Shown in pieces: positions 15,508-25,240 of a stretch of DNA of 34,042 nt. Numbering within the stretch: the stretch's first letter is position 1; the number at the start of each line of letters is the position of its first letter. Under the pieces are notes generated by a model. That model was given only the letters and a program-made list of their open reading frames with translations. It searched no databases and was not told the DNA's origin. Source of the stretch: an uncultured Acidobacteriota bacterium (GTDB lineage Bacteria; Acidobacteriota; Vicinamibacteria; Vicinamibacterales; UBA2999); contig CADEDM010000032.1 in the NCBI GenBank assembly GCA_902826065.1, positions 1-34,042 of the forward strand, in the 5' to 3' direction. The translations under genes and the position numbers were made by a program.

Positions 15508-17178
15508 CTATTCTCGGTTCGCGACCAGCACGATGCGCTGGATATCGCGGGCCGGGTCGGGCCACAGAAACGAGCGCAGGCGCAGCCCGGCCTCGTTCAC
15601 CGAGGCGAATTCGGCCAGACGCACCGCCTTCATCGCACTCGCCGCCTCGACGCGCTCGAGATCCGCGAGGGGGATGACCACGAGGGCGCGGCCGGCCTGG
15701 CTCATGAACGCCACCACCTGCTCGTCGGTGATGAGGTCGGTCGTGCGGATCCCGGTGTAGAAGACGAGGTTGCGCACGAAGACCCGCGACACGCCGATCG
15801 CTTCGTCGGCACGGCGAGCCGTCCGCACCGCGGCCGCCGCCCTGACGACGGCATCTTCGCGGCCGCCGCCGAGCACGCCGAGCACCAGGGCCGGCAGCGC
15901 GATGGCACTGCCGACGGCGAGCACCCACGGCGCGCGCCGCCAGGCGCGGCTCAGGGCCGTCAGCACGACGGCCAGGCCCGCCACGCCGATGACCGCGGCC
16001 GCCGCCGTCGGTTGCCACGGCGGCAACTCGACGAAGAGCGGCCGCGCTCGATAGAGCAGCACCGCCGTGCCGAGCAGCAGCGCGCCGGCGGCGATCGACG
16101 CGGCTTGCAGGCCGCGATTGGGGCGGGCGCGATAGAGGCCGCCGTCGAGGCCGCGCATCGAACGCACCCGCTCGGTGATCGCATGCGCGACCAGCAGCGA
16201 CAACGGGGGCAACAGCGGCAGGACGTAGCGCGGCTGCTTGCCTACCGAGAGCGTGAACAGCAGCAACGGAGCGACGATCCAGATCGCCAGCCGCGTCTCG
16301 AGGCTGCCCGGGCCGCCGCCTCCCGTGAGGAGGCGCAGCGTGGCCCCGGTGCCCAGGAGCAGGAATGGCGACCACGGCGCGATGCCGCCGGCGACCACCG
16401 GCAGGTAGTACCAGAACGGGCGCGGCTCGTTGAAGCGGTCGGTCGCGAAGCGCTCGAGGTTGTCGCCGACGAAGAAGCTCTCGAGGTAGGGCGTGCCGTG
16501 CCGCCACCACATGGCCAGGTACCACGGCGTCGCCAGCAGCACGAACAACGCGGCGGCAGCGATGACGTCGGCCAGCACCAGCCGTGAACTGCGCCGCTCG
16601 ATGGCGACGATGGGCGCCACGACGATGGCCGGCAACGCGATCGCCAGCGGGCCCTTGGTCAGGAATCCGAGCGCGCCACTCACTGCCGCCACGAACAGCC
16701 ACTGGCGCGGCCGGGCCACGCGATCACCGACCGCGATGAGCGTGGCGGCAATGGTGCCGGTCACGAAGCAGGCGAGGGGCAGGTCGGGCAGCGCCATGCG
16801 CGCCAGCGCCACGTAGCCGAAGCTCGTGGCGACGATCGCGCCGGCCAGCAGCGCGGTGTCGTCGTCGTACCAGCGCCGCGCCACCCCGGCAGTGATGAAG
16901 ACGAGCGCCATGCCGGAGAGCGCCGACCACAGCCGCGCCGCCGCCTCGCCCGGCCCGGTCACCGCGAACGTCGCGGCCGTGACCCAGTAGTAGAGGATCG
17001 GCTTCTGGAAGCGCGGCTCGTAGTCGTAGTACGGCGTGAGCCAGTCGCCCGACTCGACCATCTCGCGTGATGCCTCGGCGTAGAACGCCTCGTCGGAGTC
17101 GCTCATCGCCGGTGCGCCGATGCCCACGAGGAACGTGAGGCCGGCGAGCAGGACCAGCGGGGCGAGCGACCGTCGCAC
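15508..17178 (-). CDS. ArnT-like membrane glycosyltransferase (GT-C fold)
   Basis: This is a 556-residue integral membrane protein with about a dozen hydrophobic segments. It resembles dolichyl-phosphate-mannose mannosyltransferase-like and ArnT enzymes that move a sugar from a polyprenyl-phosphate carrier to lipid or protein on the outer face. The first outside loop has the acidic SDSDEAFYAEASREM motif and WLTPYYDYEPRFQKPILYYW, the ArnT-type active-site region. ALPDLPLACF and FLTKGPLA follow. A soluble C-terminal part begins near residue 430. I chose the GTG at 17178 because a TACAAT -10 lies 6 bases before it; the longer frame to 17217 would cover that promoter. The sugar and acceptor are unknown. 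Confidence 0.85.
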   Translation of the reverse strand: MRRSLAPLVLLAGLTFLVGIGAPAMSDSDEAFYAEASREMVESGDWLTPYYDYEPRFQKPILYYWVTAATFAVTGPGEAAARLWSALSGMALVFITAGVARRWYDDDTALLAGAIVATSFGYVALARMALPDLPLACFVTGTIAATLIAVGDRVARPRQWLFVAAVSGALGFLTKGPLAIALPAIVVAPIVAIERRSSRLVLADVIAAAALFVLLATPWYLAMWWRHGTPYLESFFVGDNLERFATDRFNEPRPFWYYLPVVAGGIAPWSPFLLLGTGATLRLLTGGGGPGSLETRLAIWIVAPLLLFTLSVGKQPRYVLPLLPPLSLLVAHAITERVRSMRGLDGGLYRARPNRGLQAASIAAGALLLGTAVLLYRARPLFVELPPWQPTAAAAVIGVAGLAVVLTALSRAWRRAPWVLAVGSAIALPALVLGVLGGGREDAVVRAAAAVRTARRADEAIGVSRVFVRNLVFYTGIRTTDLITDEQVVAFMSQAGRALVVIPLADLERVEAASAMKAVRLAEFASVNEAGLRLRSFLWPDPARDIQRIVLVANRE

Positions 17179-17184
17179 GTGTCG

Positions 17185-17190
17185 ATTGTA
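17185..17190 (-). promoter_or_regulatory. Predicted -10 element of the glycosyltransferase gene
   Basis: TACAAT on the minus strand is followed by CGACAC and then GTG. The predicted transcription start coincides with the start codon. It faces away from the CDSGH-type gene's own -10 at 17225-17230 in the same 61-base divergent spacer. Confidence 0.5.
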
Positions 17191-17224
17191 GCGGCTAACG
17201 GCCGGGCGGCCGCGCACCGCACGC

Positions 17225-17230
17225 TATACT
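17225..17230 (+). promoter_or_regulatory. Predicted -10 element of the CDGSH gene
   Basis: TATACT lies 9 bases before the ATG at 17240, so the transcript would have at most about three untranslated bases. There is no Shine-Dalgarno. Confidence 0.5.
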
Positions 17231-17239
17231 GGCCTGTAT

Positions 17240-17470
17240 ATGGCCACGATCAAGGTGCGGCAGAACGGATCCCTGCTCGTCGACGGCGAGGACGTGACGC
17301 TCGTCGACTGGAACGGCAATCCGTATCCGATCGCGAAGCGTCCCTTCGCCCTCTGCCGCTGCGGACATTCCACCAAGAAGCCGTTCTGCGACGGCACCCA
17401 CAGCCGCATCGGGTTCGCGGCGGCCGAGGCCGCCCTGGGCCCCGACGCCGCCGACAAGCCCGCCCTGTAG
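17240..17470 (+). CDS. CDGSH-type iron-sulfur protein
   Basis: This 76-residue protein carries one CDGSH motif that binds a [2Fe-2S] cluster through three cysteines and one histidine: C39, C41, C50 and H54, in CRCGHSTKKPFCDGTH. The N-terminal 35 residues form short strands (IKVRQNGSLLVDGEDVTLVD), as in other small bacterial CDGSH proteins. There is no signal peptide or membrane anchor. Such proteins are thought to act in redox or cluster transfer, but a specific role cannot be read here. It is divergent from the glycosyltransferase and ends 7 bases from the stop of convergent clpB. Confidence 0.93.
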   Translation: MATIKVRQNGSLLVDGEDVTLVDWNGNPYPIAKRPFALCRCGHSTKKPFCDGTHSRIGFAAAEAALGPDAADKPAL

Positions 17471-17477
17471 TCCCGGC

Positions 17478-20081
<2,604 letters not shown>

Positions 20082-20126
20082 GGTCGCTCCTTCCCGTCGC
20101 CCGACGCCGAGGTCTCCGGCGATCCG

Positions 20127-21050
20127 CTACTTCGATTCCAGGTCCCGTAGCGCCTCGTAGTGGCTCTGCGCCTCGGCGCTCAGCGCCGTCGGCACGCGAA
20201 TCTCCAGGCGCGCGAACAGATCCCCGCGGTCATCCGGCGCGCCGGGCGAGGGCAGGCCGTGCCCCTTGAGCCGCAGACGCTGTCCCGGTTGCGTGCCCGC
20301 CGGCACCTTCACGGTGAGGCGGCTGCCGCTGAGCGTGACCACGTCGACCGGTCCGCCGAGCACCGCCGTCGTCACGGGCACCGGAAGTGCCGTCGTGAGA
20401 TCACGGCCGGTGCGCTCGAAGCGTGGATGGGGCAACAGCCGCACGCGCAGGAACACGTCGCCGGCCTTCAGCCGCGTGCCGTCGGTGATGCCGGCGGGGA
20501 TGCGCACCTCGAACGCGCGCGACCCGCCGTCGGGCAGTTCCACCGTGAGCCGCTCGACCCGGCCCCCGAGGGCGGCCTCGAGCGCCAGCGGCACCTCGTA
20601 TTCGACCTCTGGCGCTCGGCGCTGCCGGCCGCCCGAGGAGCGCCGGCCGCGGCCGCCCGACGCCGTCTGACCGCCGAAGAACGTGTTGAAGAAGTCGGAG
20701 AACGGGCTGCCCTCGGCGCCGAAGAGCGCCTCCATCTCCTCGGGCGTCATGGTGCGGTAGCCGCTGCCGGGGCCGCCGGCGCTTCCACCCCAGGGCCCCG
20801 CCGCGCCCGGTGGGACCTGTTCGTACTGCCGCCAGTTGGCGCCCAGCTCGTCGTACTTCTTGCGGGTCGCCGGAGTGCCGAGCACCTCGTAGGCCTCGTT
20901 CACTTCCTTGAAGGTGGCTTCCGCTGCGCGGTCGCCGGGATTGACGTCGGGATGGTGCTTCCGCGCCAGCCGGCGATACGCCTGCTTGATCTCCTTCTCG
21001 GAGGCCGTCTTCGCCACGCCGAGCGTGGCGTAGTAGTCGCGGAAGTCCAT
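20127..21050 (-). CDS. DnaJ-type co-chaperone of the CbpA class
   Basis: This 307-residue J-domain protein stimulates DnaK ATPase and delivers substrates. The J domain (about 4-70) has the essential HPD at 33-35 in [11 protein letters not shown] Gly/Pro-rich linker with [11 protein letters not shown] follows, then two beta-rich substrate-binding domains with [21 protein letters not shown] and [19 protein letters not shown]. The four CxxCxGxG zinc repeats of classical DnaJ are absent, so this is a class II/CbpA-like protein. It starts 2 bases after the hspR stop. No dnaK lies in the window; the ClpB/DnaJ pairing points to a disaggregation operon. Confidence 0.93.
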   Translation of the reverse strand: MDFRDYYATLGVAKTASEKEIKQAYRRLARKHHPDVNPGDRAAEATFKEVNEAYEVLGTPATRKKYDELGANWRQYEQVPPGAAGPWGGSAGGPGSGYRTMTPEEMEALFGAEGSPFSDFFNTFFGGQTASGGRGRRSSGGRQRRAPEVEYEVPLALEAALGGRVERLTVELPDGGSRAFEVRIPAGITDGTRLKAGDVFLRVRLLPHPRFERTGRDLTTALPVPVTTAVLGGPVDVVTLSGSRLTVKVPAGTQPGQRLRLKGHGLPSPGAPDDRGDLFARLEIRVPTALSAEAQSHYEALRDLESK

Positions 21051-21052
21051 GG

Positions 21053-21394
21053 CTACAGACCGACCACGTCCTTGAGGCGCTGCACTTCGCGCGCGATCTG
21101 CCGCTTCGCCTCGGATCGTCCCAGTGACGGATCGTGGAGCAGCGGCTCGAGTCGCTGCAGCCCCTCGGCTACCGCCAGCAGGCGCTGCACGCCGGCCAGG
21201 TTCACGCCGGCGTCCTCGACCAGCAGCTTGATCAGCCGCAGCCGTTCGATCTCGGCGTCCGAGTAGAGACGCATGCTGCCGATGGTGCGCGCCGGCTGCA
21301 CGAGGCCGAGGCGCTCGTACTTGCGCAGCGTCTGCGGATGCATGCTCAGCATCCGTGCCGCGACGCTGATGAAGATCAGATCTGGTGCTGACAC
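21053..21394 (-). CDS. hspR: MerR-family heat-shock repressor HspR
   Basis: HspR represses chaperone operons and, in actinobacteria, uses DnaK as co-repressor. This 113-residue protein has the MerR winged helix FISVAARMLSMHPQTLRKYE, then RLGLVQPARTIGSMRLYSD. A helix with VNLAGVQRLLAV and a short dimerisation helix follow. The match to HspR is close in the DNA-recognition region, including HPQTLR and GVNLAG. The start codon is GTG at 21394, placed exactly where transcription should begin from the TTGACA/TATACT promoter. It is the first gene of the hspR-dnaJ-clpB operon and probably controls its own promoter through the inverted repeat at 21389-21428. Confidence 0.9.
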   Translation of the reverse strand: MSAPDLIFISVAARMLSMHPQTLRKYERLGLVQPARTIGSMRLYSDAEIERLRLIKLLVEDAGVNLAGVQRLLAVAEGLQRLEPLLHDPSLGRSEAKRQIAREVQRLKDVVGL

Positions 21395-21428
21395 GAGGCG
21401 AGTATAGATATTGATACGCCTCGTGTCA
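21389..21428. promoter_or_regulatory. Perfect 12-base inverted repeat, likely HspR operator
   Basis: Arms TGACACGAGGCG (21389-21400) and CGCCTCGTGTCA (21417-21428) are exact reverse complements around a 16-base A/T-rich spacer that holds the -10. One arm overlaps the -35; the other covers the bases after the -10, the GTG start and codon 2. Only one arm is transcribed, so it works as DNA, not as an RNA hairpin. The sequence is neither the actinobacterial HAIR (CTTGAGT-N7-ACTCAAG) nor CIRCE. Assignment to HspR is by position. Confidence 0.75.
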
Positions 21429-21429
21429 A
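21401..21429 (-). promoter_or_regulatory. Consensus sigma-70 promoter of the hspR-dnaJ-clpB operon
   Basis: On the minus strand a perfect -35 TTGACA (21429-21424), a 17-base spacer and a near-perfect -10 TATACT (21406-21401) are present. Six bases later the GTG start codon of hspR begins, so the mRNA is predicted to be leaderless. This is the strongest promoter match in the window. Confidence 0.85.
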
Positions 21430-21524
21430 TGCTATGCCATGAGCCGAGTGCGGATTGCTCGCGGATCCCGCGCCAGCCCGGCCATTCGCCCGGATTCCCG
21501 CATTTTCTCGAAAGTAACCTGCTT

Positions 21525-21530
21525 TACACT
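21525..21530 (+). promoter_or_regulatory. Predicted -10 element of the SGNH-MBOAT unit
   Basis: TACACT, then 6 bases (TGGAGA), then ATG at 21537. The predicted transcript starts at the start codon. The six bases resemble a Shine-Dalgarno but would not be in the mRNA. Confidence 0.5.
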
Positions 21531-21536
21531 TGGAGA

Positions 21537-22559
21537 ATGTCCGCCCCCGGCCGTCGCCACACGACGGCGCCGATCGCGGCGTTCCTCGGAACCCTGGCGC
21601 TGCTCGGCCTGGGCACGGCCGTGGCCGTCGACCGCGTGCCGACGTTCGCCGAGTTGCGGCCCGAGGTCGATGCCGGCGCCCGGCCGCCGGACGGCGATCA
21701 CTACCTGGCGAACGACATCGGCGGGCACGTCGATCATCACGTCCTCTACTTCGGCACCGACACCGAGGTGGTCGCGCGGTTGCGCGCGGCCGATGTCCTG
21801 TTCCTCGGCAACTCGCGGCTGATGTTCGCGCTGCGTCCGGAAGAGTTGCGGCCGTTCTTCGCCGCACGCGATCTGACCTACTACGTCATGGGGTTCGGCT
21901 TCCGGGAAGGCGACCGCTTCCCGCTGGCGATCCTGCGGAAGTTCGATCTGCGGCCGCGCGTGGTCGTAGTGAACGCCGACGGGTTCTTCGGCGGTGGGCT
22001 GTCGCCGTGGGCGGAGCAGGTGATGCTGGACACGCCGTTCGCGGCCCGCAAGCGCCAGTACGAATCGGAGGCGGCGCATGAGGCCCGCCGTCTGGCGCAT
22101 GTCGTCTTTCCGCACTGGCCGTCGTACTTCGGCGTGCCGGGACTGGGCCGCACGCGGACCTTCACGGCCTACCGATCGCGCCTCGACGGCACCTGGCACA
22201 TCTCGCCGTGGCCGTCGGCCACCCAGCGTTTCGTTCCAGCCCCACTCACGGGCACCGGCGTCGGGCGTGGGGAAGCCCGTGACGCCGACGCCTTCAAGGC
22301 GGAAGTCGAAGCGCGCGGCGGACGCCTGGTGCTGACGCGCGTCCCGACGCCGGTGGCGATGCCCGGTGCCGGGCCTCTGGAACTCGCCGAGCGGCTGCGG
22401 GTGCCCCTGGTCACGGTCGACATCCCGGTGCCGACCAGCGCCGACCACAGTCACCTCGACGCCGCGAGCGCGCACGACTGGACGCGGGCCTTCACCGCGG
22501 CCCTCGGCCCGCTGCTCGACGACAGCCCACCGGGCCACGTCCACGACCGCGACCGATGA
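21537..22559 (+). CDS. Exported SGNH-hydrolase-like protein paired with an MBOAT acyltransferase
   Basis: This 340-residue protein has an N-terminal membrane anchor or signal (TAPIAAFLGTLALLGLGTAVAV). The outside domain shows marks of the SGNH hydrolase fold: FLGNSRLMFALRP with the candidate nucleophile S93, a central RVVVVNADGFF strand, and a C-terminal SADHSHLDAASAHDW with D303 and H306 as candidate catalytic residues. It resembles the DltD, AlgJ/AlgX and PatB-type partners of MBOAT enzymes, which finish transfer of an acyl group to a cell-surface polymer. The MBOAT gene follows with a 4-base ATGA overlap, which supports this role. The substrate is unknown. I chose the ATG at 21537, after TACACT. 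Confidence 0.75.
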   Translation: MSAPGRRHTTAPIAAFLGTLALLGLGTAVAVDRVPTFAELRPEVDAGARPPDGDHYLANDIGGHVDHHVLYFGTDTEVVARLRAADVLFLGNSRLMFALRPEELRPFFAARDLTYYVMGFGFREGDRFPLAILRKFDLRPRVVVVNADGFFGGGLSPWAEQVMLDTPFAARKRQYESEAAHEARRLAHVVFPHWPSYFGVPGLGRTRTFTAYRSRLDGTWHISPWPSATQRFVPAPLTGTGVGRGEARDADAFKAEVEARGGRLVLTRVPTPVAMPGAGPLELAERLRVPLVTVDIPVPTSADHSHLDAASAHDWTRAFTAALGPLLDDSPPGHVHDRDR

Positions 22560-23974
22560 ACTTCGTCTCGTGGGCGTTCGTCGCGCTGCTCACGGTCGTG
22601 ATGGCCGCGCGCCTCACCATCGGCCGACGCAGGGTCGAGGGGCCGTTCGTGGCGCTGCTGCTGGCGGCCAGCCTCGTCTTCTACACCTGGCACATCCCGA
22701 TCTACCTGCTGGTGCTGCTGGCGAGTTCCGGCGTCGACTACCTCGCGGCGCTGGCCATCGCGCGCCATCCCCAGGGCGCGCCGATTCGCCGCGTCTATCT
22801 CATCGCCTCGCTGATCGTGAACCTCGGCCTGCTGGCGCTGTTCAAGTACGCGAACTTCGCCGCGCAGGCCGCCGAGACCATCAGCGCCTGGATGGGCGGC
22901 GACCTCCGCCTGCCGGAGATGGGGCTGGTGCTGCCGATGGGCATCAGCTTCTACACGTTCCAGTCGCTGTCGTACACGATCGACGTCTACCGCGCCACGC
23001 TGGCGCCGATCCACAGCTACCCGAAGTTCCTGCTGTTCATCAGCTTCTTCCCGCAGCTCGTGGCCGGGCCGATCGTGCGCGCCAGCGAGTTCGTGCCGCA
23101 GATGCCGCGGCCGCGCCGGCTGCATCTGGCGGCGTTCTACCAGGGCGCGTGGCTCATCGTGCTCGGGTTCTTCCTGAAGATGGTGTGCGCCGACAACCTG
23201 GCCGCGTACGTCGATGAGCACTGGGATCGCGGCATGCAGCCCGGCACCAGCGCCACCTTCGCGCTGTGGCTCGGCCTGATGTTCTCGGGGCAGATCTTCG
23301 CCGACTTCTGTGGCTACTCGACGATCGCGCAAGGGCTCGGCTACTGGCTCGGCTACCGGTTCCCGGACAATTTCAACGCGCCGTACATCGCGACGACGTT
23401 CAAGAACTTCTGGGAGCGCTGGCACATCACGCTCTCGCGCTGGCTGCGCGACTACCTCTACGTGCCCCTGGGCGGCAATCGCGGTTCGCGCCCGCGCACC
23501 GCGATGAACCTGCTGATCGTGATGCTGCTCGGCGGCCTCTGGCACGGCGCCGCGTACACCTACATCCTGTGGGGCGCCATCCACGGCGTCTGTCTCGTCG
23601 TCGAGCGCACGCTGGGGCTGCAGCGGCGCGTTGACCGGCCATGGTTCGTGACACTCGCGTGGGCCGCCGTGGTGCAGACCGCCGTGCTGATCGCCTGGAT
23701 TTACTTCCGCAGTCCCACCATCGAAGGCGCCGGCGTCTTCCTCGGCAACCTGCTGACCGGTCCGTGGATCGCACCGGATCCGTGGATGGTGCAGGCGCTG
23801 GGGTTCCTCGCGCCGCTCGTCGCCCTGCATGCCGTCGTGTGGATCCGCGAACGCCAGCCGATGCCCACCCTGTGGCTCGCGCCGGCCACGCGCGCCGTCC
23901 TCGCCGCCCTGATGGCCTATGCGATCCTCACGGGCCACGGCGGCACGAGCGAGTTCATCTACTTCCAGTTCTGA
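22556..23974 (+). CDS. MBOAT-family O-acyltransferase (AlgI/DltB type)
   Basis: This is a 472-residue membrane protein with ten or more hydrophobic helices. The MBOAT core contains GISFYTFQSLSYTIDVYR, FFPQLVAGPIVR and FKNFWERWHITLSRWLRDYL. The catalytic histidine is H330 in GGLWHGAAYTYILWG, and a second conserved histidine is H343 in AIHG. AlgI/DltB-type enzymes move an acyl group, usually acetyl, across the membrane to an outside acceptor with a partner SGNH protein. That partner is encoded immediately upstream and overlaps by 4 bases. Exopolysaccharide, lipopolysaccharide or peptidoglycan are possible acceptors. No polysaccharide synthesis genes are beside it. Confidence 0.93.
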   Translation: MNFVSWAFVALLTVVMAARLTIGRRRVEGPFVALLLAASLVFYTWHIPIYLLVLLASSGVDYLAALAIARHPQGAPIRRVYLIASLIVNLGLLALFKYANFAAQAAETISAWMGGDLRLPEMGLVLPMGISFYTFQSLSYTIDVYRATLAPIHSYPKFLLFISFFPQLVAGPIVRASEFVPQMPRPRRLHLAAFYQGAWLIVLGFFLKMVCADNLAAYVDEHWDRGMQPGTSATFALWLGLMFSGQIFADFCGYSTIAQGLGYWLGYRFPDNFNAPYIATTFKNFWERWHITLSRWLRDYLYVPLGGNRGSRPRTAMNLLIVMLLGGLWHGAAYTYILWGAIHGVCLVVERTLGLQRRVDRPWFVTLAWAAVVQTAVLIAWIYFRSPTIEGAGVFLGNLLTGPWIAPDPWMVQALGFLAPLVALHAVVWIRERQPMPTLWLAPATRAVLAALMAYAILTGHGGTSEFIYFQF

Positions 23975-24113
23975 CCGACGTCTCGTCGAGGTGCCGGCGT
24001 AGCTGCGGCGGCGCGGCTCGGCCCGCACCCGGACGGGCATGGCGCGCTTGGGATCCCGACCCGGGCGTTCGCCCCGGCCTCGCCTGGCCGCGGGCGCGAA
24101 TCACGCGGCAGGC

Positions 24114-24143
24114 GTGACAAGAACCGCGCGGCGACGGCATACT
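24114..24143 (+). promoter_or_regulatory. Possible promoter of the TerC gene
   Basis: GTGACA (24114-24119), an 18-base spacer and CATACT (24138-24143) resemble a sigma-70 promoter. The -10 ends only 2 bases before the annotated ATG. Transcription would then start near 24150, after that ATG, which would favour the in-frame GTG at 24155 as the real start. Confidence 0.4.
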
Positions 24144-24145
24144 GG

Positions 24146-24883
24146 ATGCTGCACGTGCCCGAGATCACGACGTCCGACCTCGTCACCATCCTGCTGCTCG
24201 TCCTGCTCGAAGGCGTCCTCAGCGCCGACAACGCCATGGTCCTGGCCGTGCGCGTGTTGAGCCTGCCGAAGGAACTGCAGACCAAGGCGCTCCGTTACGG
24301 CATGCTGAGCGCGTTCACGTTCCGCGCGGCGGCGACGGCGGCGGCGGCGTACCTGATCAATCTGGGCTGGGTGAAGCTGGTGGGCGGGCTCTACCTGCTC
24401 TACCTGCCGATCGCGCATTTCCGCCCGCACGGCGCCGAAGAGGGCGCCTCACGCCACAACATCAAGCCCGCCGAGCCGTGGCTGGGCCTGTCGCCGTTCT
24501 GGGCCACCGTGGTGAAGGTGGAGCTGACCGACATCGTCTTCGCCATCGATTCGATCCTGGTGGCCGTGGCGGTCTCGAACAAGCTGTGGGTGGTGATCAC
24601 CGGCGGCATCCTCGGCATCGTGATGATGCGGCTGGTGATCGGCCGGCTGCTCGGCCTGATCCGCCGGTATCCGGTGCTGGTCGACGGCGCGTTCGTGATC
24701 ATCGCGTGGGTCGGCATCAAGCTGCTGCTCGAATACGGCCACGCCCTCGGCTACATCCACTTCGAGATTCCGAAATGGCTGTCGCTCGGCCTGATCGTCG
24801 TGATCTTCGGCGGCTCGTACCTCTACGCGCGCAAGCTGGGCCCGGTCGCCGACGACGATGCCAACGCGCTGCCGCCGGTCTGA
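24146..24883 (+). CDS. TerC-family integral membrane protein
   Basis: This 245-residue protein has about seven transmembrane helices in the TerC arrangement. The first helix carries LEGVLSADNAMVLAVRVL with acidic residues E22 and D28. A later helix carries VELTDIVFAIDSILVAVAVS with D129 and D135; these buried acids form the likely cation site. A charged loop at about 94-112 separates the halves. TerC relatives such as Alx and MeeF export manganese, and others support metalation of secreted enzymes. The start is either ATG 24146 or GTG 24155. The 171-base gap before it holds only the possible promoter. Confidence 0.9.
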   Translation: MLHVPEITTSDLVTILLLVLLEGVLSADNAMVLAVRVLSLPKELQTKALRYGMLSAFTFRAAATAAAAYLINLGWVKLVGGLYLLYLPIAHFRPHGAEEGASRHNIKPAEPWLGLSPFWATVVKVELTDIVFAIDSILVAVAVSNKLWVVITGGILGIVMMRLVIGRLLGLIRRYPVLVDGAFVIIAWVGIKLLLEYGHALGYIHFEIPKWLSLGLIVVIFGGSYLYARKLGPVADDDANALPPV

Positions 24884-24895
24884 CGGCCTGCGGCG

Positions 24896-25174
24896 CTACG
24901 TCGCCGGGCGGCCGTAGCGTTCGGCGTTCCGCGCCCGGGCCCGCGCCGCTTCGACGTCGCGATTGCGGGGATCGGCGGTGGTCACCAGCGCGTCGATCAG
25001 CCGGCGCGCCACCACGGCCACCTCGTCGACGGCGGTGTCGAAGGCCGCCTGGTTGGCCCGCGACGGCGCGGTGAACCCGCTCAGCTTGCGCACGAACTGA
25101 ATCGACGCGGCACGGATCTCGTCGTCGGTGGCGGGCGGATCGAAATTGAAGAGCGTGCGGATGTTGCGGCACAT
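24896..25174 (-). CDS. DUF2277 family protein
   Basis: This 92-residue cytoplasmic protein begins with the DUF2277 signature MCRNIRTLFNFDPPATDDEI, then a helical region with SIQFVRKLSGFTAPSRANQAAF. It ends with AARARARNAERYGRPAT. The fold is mostly helical, with one conserved cysteine near the N-terminus. No function is known to me. It is convergent with terC (12 bases apart) and divergent from a glycoside-hydrolase-like gene. A TACACT hexamer ends 6 bases before the ATG, so its mRNA is predicted to be leaderless. Confidence 0.88.
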   Translation of the reverse strand: MCRNIRTLFNFDPPATDDEIRAASIQFVRKLSGFTAPSRANQAAFDTAVDEVAVVARRLIDALVTTADPRNRDVEAARARARNAERYGRPAT

Positions 25175-25180
25175 GTGGCC

Positions 25181-25186
25181 AGTGTA
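25181..25186 (-). promoter_or_regulatory. Predicted -10 element of the DUF2277 gene
   Basis: TACACT on the minus strand, then GGCCAC, then ATG at 25174. The spacing of 6 bases predicts a leaderless transcript. Confidence 0.5.
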
Positions 25187-25240
25187 CTCGGCGCGTCCGT
25201 CAACCGGTCCGGCGGCCAGCCGCAGAGGAGAATGGGCGCG

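Noticed and set aside
21389..21428. CIRCE or HAIR element before hspR
   Set aside because: The repeat does not match TTAGCACTC/GAGTGCTAA or CTTGAGT/ACTCAAG; reported as a distinct inverted repeat.
22451..24040. Long minus-strand open frame opposite the MBOAT gene; similar frames lie opposite recG, the aminotransferase, the oxidase and clpB
   Set aside because: Each is antisense to a clearly identified protein and has shadow-type composition without motifs or a ribosome site.
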